A stretch of DNA of 42,054 nucleotides from Planctomycetia bacterium (lineage in GTDB: Bacteria; Planctomycetota; Phycisphaerae; FEN-1346). The position numbers were made by a program, and so were the translations under genes. Under the pieces are notes generated by a model that was not told the origin of the DNA, searched no databases, and saw only the letters and a list, made by a program, of their open reading frames with translations. Of this stretch, positions 37,629-42,054 are shown one piece after another (the stretch's first letter is position 1; every line of letters starts with the position of its first letter). The stretch lies in NCBI GenBank assembly GCA_003170085.1, contig PMZT01000016.1:1-42054 (forward strand), given 5' to 3'.

Positions 37629-40600
37629 TCATCTCCCGATGGCGCCGGCGTCGCGTTTGCCGTCGGCAGGAGCCTTGTTGGCAAAGTCCCGGAGGAACGG
37701 CCCGTCGAACTCCCAGGCGTACAGTTCCTCGATGCTCGTCTTGGACTCGGCAAGCGTGCTGCGACAGACGCGCAGGAAGTCCAGCGCGCCGGCGAATCCC
37801 TTGCCCACGATAAAGTCGGCCGTGTTCGATAGCGCTGCATCCTTGGCGATGGCGTCGAGTTTGCCTTCGCCCGCCGCCTTGCCATCCACATAGATCGAGA
37901 CCTTGCCGGCGGCGCGGTCCGCTTCGGCGATCACGTGGTGCCACTTGCCATCGTTCACTTTGACCGAAGAGGCTACTGAGGCCTGGGCGCCGCCGGCTTT
38001 GAGCGTCAGGCAAACGCTGCCGTCGGGTCCGACAGCCAGTTGGTATCCCGACTGGGCCGCTTTCGAGGCCAGCACGCCGTTGGTGTGGCCGGGATCGGCC
38101 CTGAAGACGATCTCGATGAGGAAGTTGTTGGCGCCCATGTCGAGGGTTTCGCGCTTCGAACCGTCGTAGGTGTTCTTGACGCCATTCTTGTCGCCGGGAT
38201 ACTGCATGTTCTTGGTCATTTCGGCATGGGAGAGGGAGGCGACGCGTTTGCCGTCGAAGAGGAGAGCGCCCTCGATCCAATCCTCCAGCGGCCCCGGCAC
38301 GTAGTCCTCCGGAGTGCAGGCGGAGACGACCAGGTCGTTTCGAGGAATGAAGTAGTACATGTCGCGACCGAGGTATTCGTCCGTCATGTAGAACCCTTCG
38401 CCCAGGACGACCCGCGGGTTCGAGGCACTTTTGAAGAAATTCCATTCACCGACGTTGCGGGCCAGTGCCCAGGGGACGAAATACTTCACGCCGCGCTGCT
38501 TCACGCCGGAATGGGCGGTGGGACGATAGTCCTTCCTGGCCGGGTCAACCAGGGGCGGCTCGGTAACGTGCCAGCCGATGCTGGCCAGGCGGCACTTCTC
38601 GGCCTGGAGTTTATCGCGAAGTTCCTGAAGGGTTTTGCCGGGCACGACGGGCGCTCCTTTGGAGGAGCCCGCGCTGCTGGTGCCGGCGACGCTGCCGAAG
38701 TTGGCGGGATTGCCCTGGAAGACGTTGCTGGCATACGACATCGTGGGAATGCCGGTTCGGCCCATCTCCCCCGTGTCGCCCCCGCCCAGCATGGAGACGT
38801 CGCCCGGCCGGTTCTGCCCGATGAACTCCTTGTGGCAGTCCACCATCAGGTTGCCCAGGATGTTGGAACGGTTGCCCGAGCTGCCGTCCAGCGATTTCTC
38901 GAAATGGTAGATCGTGTTGTTGAAGAGCTGATCCATGAATCCGAAGACCATGAAATAGCCGCAGTTGTTGTAGTAATCGGGCTGGCCGGGCTTGATGTTT
39001 CCGGCCATGATGTTGTTGAAGCAGTAGCATTTGAAGCCGCCGTCGAGATACAGGCTGTAGCCGAACTCGACGCCCAGGGTCCGGTTGCCCACGCAGTTGC
39101 GGGTGATGTTGTTATAGAGGTAAGCGGGGCCGCCCTGGAAGTGCTCCAGACCACCGTAGTCGTTGCAGTCGAGCATGGTGTTGTCGAGCTGGTTATGATG
39201 GACGAGGATGCGCGTCAGAGGCACCGTGTTGCAGGCGCCGCTGCCCTTGCCGCCGGTCGTGAGAATCCCGTTGCCAAAGCTGGTGTCTACGATGTTGCCG
39301 GCCACTTCGCAGGTTTCGGGCAAATCCACGTGGATGGCCGGGATCGAGGTCCAGGGGCTATAGCCACACCGGAAGCCCGTATCGATGAGGCGGTTGCGCA
39401 GCACCTCGACATGTTTCAGTTGGCCGTAGGCGGCGTCTTTGGTTCGCTGACAGTCGCCGAGCACGGCGATCGTCCCGCCCCGCTCGGAGTGCTGGATGTC
39501 GTTGTCGCTGATCAGGATGTTGTCCATCACGCCGCTGATGGGCCGGTTGGCGTCGCAATCGGGATGCAGGGTGGCCACGACCGCGTTGGCGATATGGTAG
39601 AATTTGCAGTTCTTCACGGTGATGTTGGCGCAGGTGCCCAGAATGCGGATACACGGCGAGGGCGACCCGCTTCCCACGTAATAGTCGTGAGGAGTGCCAT
39701 CGTCGGGATCGTTGTAGCGGAATTCCAAACCGCTGACGACAATGTCGTGCTGGTTGGCTATCCAGATCGGGAAGCGGATCTGCGCCACTTCATAAACGAC
39801 GCTATTGGGATCGGCGCCGCCGGCCGGCCACAGGAAGAGGCGTCCGGCCTTGGGGCCGTTGACGGCAAAGAAGTATTCGCCGGGAGCGTCGAGAAACTTC
39901 GCCACGTTCTCGATCATGAAGTGAACCTGGGCACGTGGAATGCGGCCGAACCAGCGGGGGTTCAGATCTTTGCTCGTCAAAGAGCCGGTAGTGGGGTCGT
40001 AGACCCAATTCGCCATGGAGCGCGCCGTGTCCGCCGCCATCAGGAAGTCAATCCCGGTCCAGATCGTGGCACCGCGAAACAGATCTTTGTCGCCAAGGCC
40101 CTTGAGTGTGGGCGACGTTAGAGTGCACGTCTTGCCGTCATAGGCACTCCAGGTGGGCCAGTTCTTCACCGGATTGTTGGGATCGGAGAAGTCGTAGTTG
40201 GGTTCGCGGGCGATGTGCAGGCGCTCGACCTTGTCGCCTTTGACCTGCCACATGGCGGAGAATTTCACGCCATCCGGGTCCGGATCGTAGTCCTTGCCGA
40301 GGTCGATGTACCAGACCTTGTCCGGCTGCGGGATGCCGGGGGCTTCCGCGGCGCTGGCCTTCTTCCATCCGCCCCTGATCTGGGTGGAGCCATAGATTGC
40401 GGCCTCCCCCTGGCCCCAGTCGGGATCGCGTGTCAGGCGGATGGGATTGCCCGCCCCGCCCGATTCGCCGGCCTTCAACGCGCCGCGATAAACGACGCCG
40501 CCCTTGAAAACGTACGTGTAAACGCCGTTGCATGCCTTGGCCGCGCCCGTCGCATTCGCATCCCACGGATGGTGCTTCCAGGCGGTCTGCTGCGTCCGGC

Positions 40601-40838
40601 CATCTCTCGTGTCGTCGCCGGCGCCGAAGTCAATGTACCGCATGGACGCGCCCTTCTCGAAAACGAAAGGCCTGGGCGCCCATTCGAGATTGCCGCTGGG
40701 CAGCACCCTGGCATGCGGTTCCTGCCACGAATAAGCCGGCGCTTTAGGCTCGGCGGCCGCCGCCACATTCACTGCCGTTGCCCCGGCTAGAATAGCCGCC
40801 GCCATCAACTCCGCCGCGACCTTCGCCACGAATAGCAT
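37629..40838 (-). CDS. Secreted right-handed beta-helix protein (GH141-like) with C-terminal LamG domain
   Basis: Signal peptide MLFVAKVAAELMAAAILAGATAVNVAAA; MRYIDFGAGDDTRDGRTQQTAWKHHPWD, IYGSTQIRGGWKK, beta-helix repeats, C-terminal ...FLIEIVFRADPGHTNGVLASKAAQSGYQLAVGPDG...KWHHVIAEADRAAGKVSIYVDGK. Confidence 0.75.
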   Translation of the reverse strand: MLFVAKVAAELMAAAILAGATAVNVAAAAEPKAPAYSWQEPHARVLPSGNLEWAPRPFVFEKGASMRYIDFGAGDDTRDGRTQQTAWKHHPWDANATGAAKACNGVYTYVFKGGVVYRGALKAGESGGAGNPIRLTRDPDWGQGEAAIYGSTQIRGGWKKASAAEAPGIPQPDKVWYIDLGKDYDPDPDGVKFSAMWQVKGDKVERLHIAREPNYDFSDPNNPVKNWPTWSAYDGKTCTLTSPTLKGLGDKDLFRGATIWTGIDFLMAADTARSMANWVYDPTTGSLTSKDLNPRWFGRIPRAQVHFMIENVAKFLDAPGEYFFAVNGPKAGRLFLWPAGGADPNSVVYEVAQIRFPIWIANQHDIVVSGLEFRYNDPDDGTPHDYYVGSGSPSPCIRILGTCANITVKNCKFYHIANAVVATLHPDCDANRPISGVMDNILISDNDIQHSERGGTIAVLGDCQRTKDAAYGQLKHVEVLRNRLIDTGFRCGYSPWTSIPAIHVDLPETCEVAGNIVDTSFGNGILTTGGKGSGACNTVPLTRILVHHNQLDNTMLDCNDYGGLEHFQGGPAYLYNNITRNCVGNRTLGVEFGYSLYLDGGFKCYCFNNIMAGNIKPGQPDYYNNCGYFMVFGFMDQLFNNTIYHFEKSLDGSSGNRSNILGNLMVDCHKEFIGQNRPGDVSMLGGGDTGEMGRTGIPTMSYASNVFQGNPANFGSVAGTSSAGSSKGAPVVPGKTLQELRDKLQAEKCRLASIGWHVTEPPLVDPARKDYRPTAHSGVKQRGVKYFVPWALARNVGEWNFFKSASNPRVVLGEGFYMTDEYLGRDMYYFIPRNDLVVSACTPEDYVPGPLEDWIEGALLFDGKRVASLSHAEMTKNMQYPGDKNGVKNTYDGSKRETLDMGANNFLIEIVFRADPGHTNGVLASKAAQSGYQLAVGPDGSVCLTLKAGGAQASVASSVKVNDGKWHHVIAEADRAAGKVSIYVDGKAAGEGKLDAIAKDAALSNTADFIVGKGFAGALDFLRVCRSTLAESKTSIEELYAWEFDGPFLRDFANKAPADGKRDAGAIGR

Positions 40839-40945
40839 GTTCCTGACTCCTTGTGCGCCGGGCCAAGTCGCCCACGCTGACAAAACGGCTTGCCAGGTTC
40901 CAGTCGGCACGCCGATTTCCGGCCGTGACGAATCTGGCAACCGCG

Positions 40946-41366
40946 CTAGCCAGGGCGGGCGTAGGCAGCCTCGATCAGCGTCTCTGGGATCGGCCCGCGG
41001 TTGTACTCCTCGCAGATCCACTTATTCACCCGCCCCACTCCTACGCCGAGTTCCCGTGCGATCTTGATCTGCCCCCATCCCCGCGATCGGAGTTCCGCTG
41101 CCCTCTTCTTGTCAAAGTACCGCCGCCGGTTCCCGATCTGCCTGCCCCTGGCCTTGGCCGCCCGCATGCCCGCCCTGGTCCGCTAGCGGATGATCGAACA
41201 CTCATACTCGGCCAAGACCGCGAAGATGCCCGCTAGTATCCTCCCCAAAGGTGCTTAAGTCAATGTTCTCCCGGTAACTGACGAGCGACAGCCCCTTCTC
41301 CGACATCTCCGTGATGATCTTCACCAGGTGCGGCAGCGACCGGCCAAAGCGGTCGAGCGCCGTCGT
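40946..41366 (-). pseudogene. Serine recombinase (resolvase) remnant with frameshift and in-frame TAG
   Basis: ALDRFGRSLPHLVKIITEMSEKGLSLVSYRENIDLST / (frameshift near 41246-41252) / LGRILAGIFAVLAEYECSIIR*RTRAGMRAAKARGRQIGNRRRYFDKKRAAELRSRGWGQIKIARELGVGVGRVNKW; TAG at 41185-41183; N-terminal catalytic part missing. Confidence 0.8.
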
Positions 41367-41367
41367 C

Positions 41368-42054
41368 CTATTTCCCGACGACGATCTTCAGCTTCTGCTC
41401 AACCGGCATGCCGTCAGCGGTCGTCTGCGCCGTGACGACGTGGAGGCCCGGCGTCTTGAAGCTATGCGCAAGCTCCGCGTAGGACTGGTAACCGGCGACG
41501 TGCGTATCGTCGTCAAAGTCCACCTGGATCGGGCCGGCGCCCCGGCCCTGGAACCAGAACCGCAGCCGCACGGGCTGGCCCGGCCGGATGTCCTCGGTGG
41601 GCGTACACGTCATGAATATGTGCGGCATGGCACTCTCGGGGTTGGCGGCCGAGAACACCTTGACCTGGCAGAAGTCCACGTCCTCTTGACCCTTGTCATC
41701 CTTGACCCACAGCGCGGCCACGTACGCGCCCGGCTTGTCGTAGACTTTCTCGGCCCTGGCCTGGCGGACCTCCTGGCCGTCGTGGAAGACCCAGCGCCAT
41801 TCGACGATCTTGCCGCCGAACGCCAGCGAGTTTGAGCCGTCGAGGACGAGATAGGGCATTTCGCCGAGGGGCCGGGTGCGCCACTGGGTGAGTTCGTCGT
41901 CGAGGAGCGTGGCCGCGCGGCTGACGTCGGTGGAAGAGATCTCCAGGCCGCAGAGGGTTTCCATGACCTCGGTGACCTTTCGGGTGGAGATGCCCTGGAC
42001 GTACATTTCGGCGACAGCGAGTTTGAGTGCCCGCTCGGAGCGGACGCCGCGTTC
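41368..42054 (-). CDS. Chimeric ORF: IS256-type transposase segment fused in frame to a PKD-domain C-terminal tail; open at right edge
   Basis: ERGVRSERALKLAVAEMYVQGISTRKVTEVMETLCGLEISSTDVSRAATLLDDELTQWRTRPLGEMPYLVLDG (IS256-like) then SNSLAFGGKIVEWRWVFHDGQEVRQARAEKVYDKPGAYVAALWVKDD (PKD). Confidence 0.7.
   Translation of the reverse strand, partial: ERGVRSERALKLAVAEMYVQGISTRKVTEVMETLCGLEISSTDVSRAATLLDDELTQWRTRPLGEMPYLVLDGSNSLAFGGKIVEWRWVFHDGQEVRQARAEKVYDKPGAYVAALWVKDDKGQEDVDFCQVKVFSAANPESAMPHIFMTCTPTEDIRPGQPVRLRFWFQGRGAGPIQVDFDDDTHVAGYQSYAELAHSFKTPGLHVVTAQTTADGMPVEQKLKIVVGK

Noticed and set aside
38040-40121. 693-aa plus-strand ORF and other long antisense ORFs (457-2022, 4667-6208, 6778-7875, 7903-9228, 18113-19378, 19682-21094, 22126-23169, 24444-25958, 26573-28264, 32557-34155)
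   Set aside because: Antisense shadows of well-recognised genes in high-GC DNA; low-complexity His/Arg/Gly-rich composition, no domain resemblance
1-42054. CRISPR arrays, rRNA and tRNA genes
   Set aside because: No regularly spaced direct repeats and no recognisable rRNA or tRNA sequence seen by eye; a tRNAscan/CRISPR search was not possible

Overview
High-GC bacterial window. Protein families suggest a Planctomycetota/PVC-type genome (inferred from family recognition only, no phylogeny run). Most of it is a carbohydrate-degradation region with secreted enzymes. Left edge: FemAB C-terminus and wecB, an exopolysaccharide-type neighbourhood. Next: GH28-like, DUF6259 and beta-helix+LamG genes. 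About 9.2-16.0 kb is a decayed mobile/toxin-antitoxin island: HigBA with a palindromic operator, a minimal tyrosine recombinase, MntA plus a nonsense-interrupted HepT, a 5'-truncated ATPase/nuclease remnant, and an ISAzo13 fragment wedged between two truncated genes. 16.2-29.1 kb is a tightly coupled six-gene operon, read as GH29 - GH59-like - GH97 - unassigned clan-D-like TIM barrel - GH98-like - GH95. It looks like a dedicated pathway for a fucosylated, galactose-rich glycan, with no SusC/D or sulfatase in view. Downstream: tetraheme cytochrome lipoprotein, Tat-signal aldo/keto reductase, LamG protein, a GH127 C-terminal fossil, a DUF4450-like enzyme coupled to a VHL-beta-like/HEXXH protease, a 1.07-kaa beta-helix+LamG protein, a resolvase pseudogene, and an in-frame IS256-transposase/PKD chimera at the right edge. 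All family calls come from reading the translated sequences; no database search was run.
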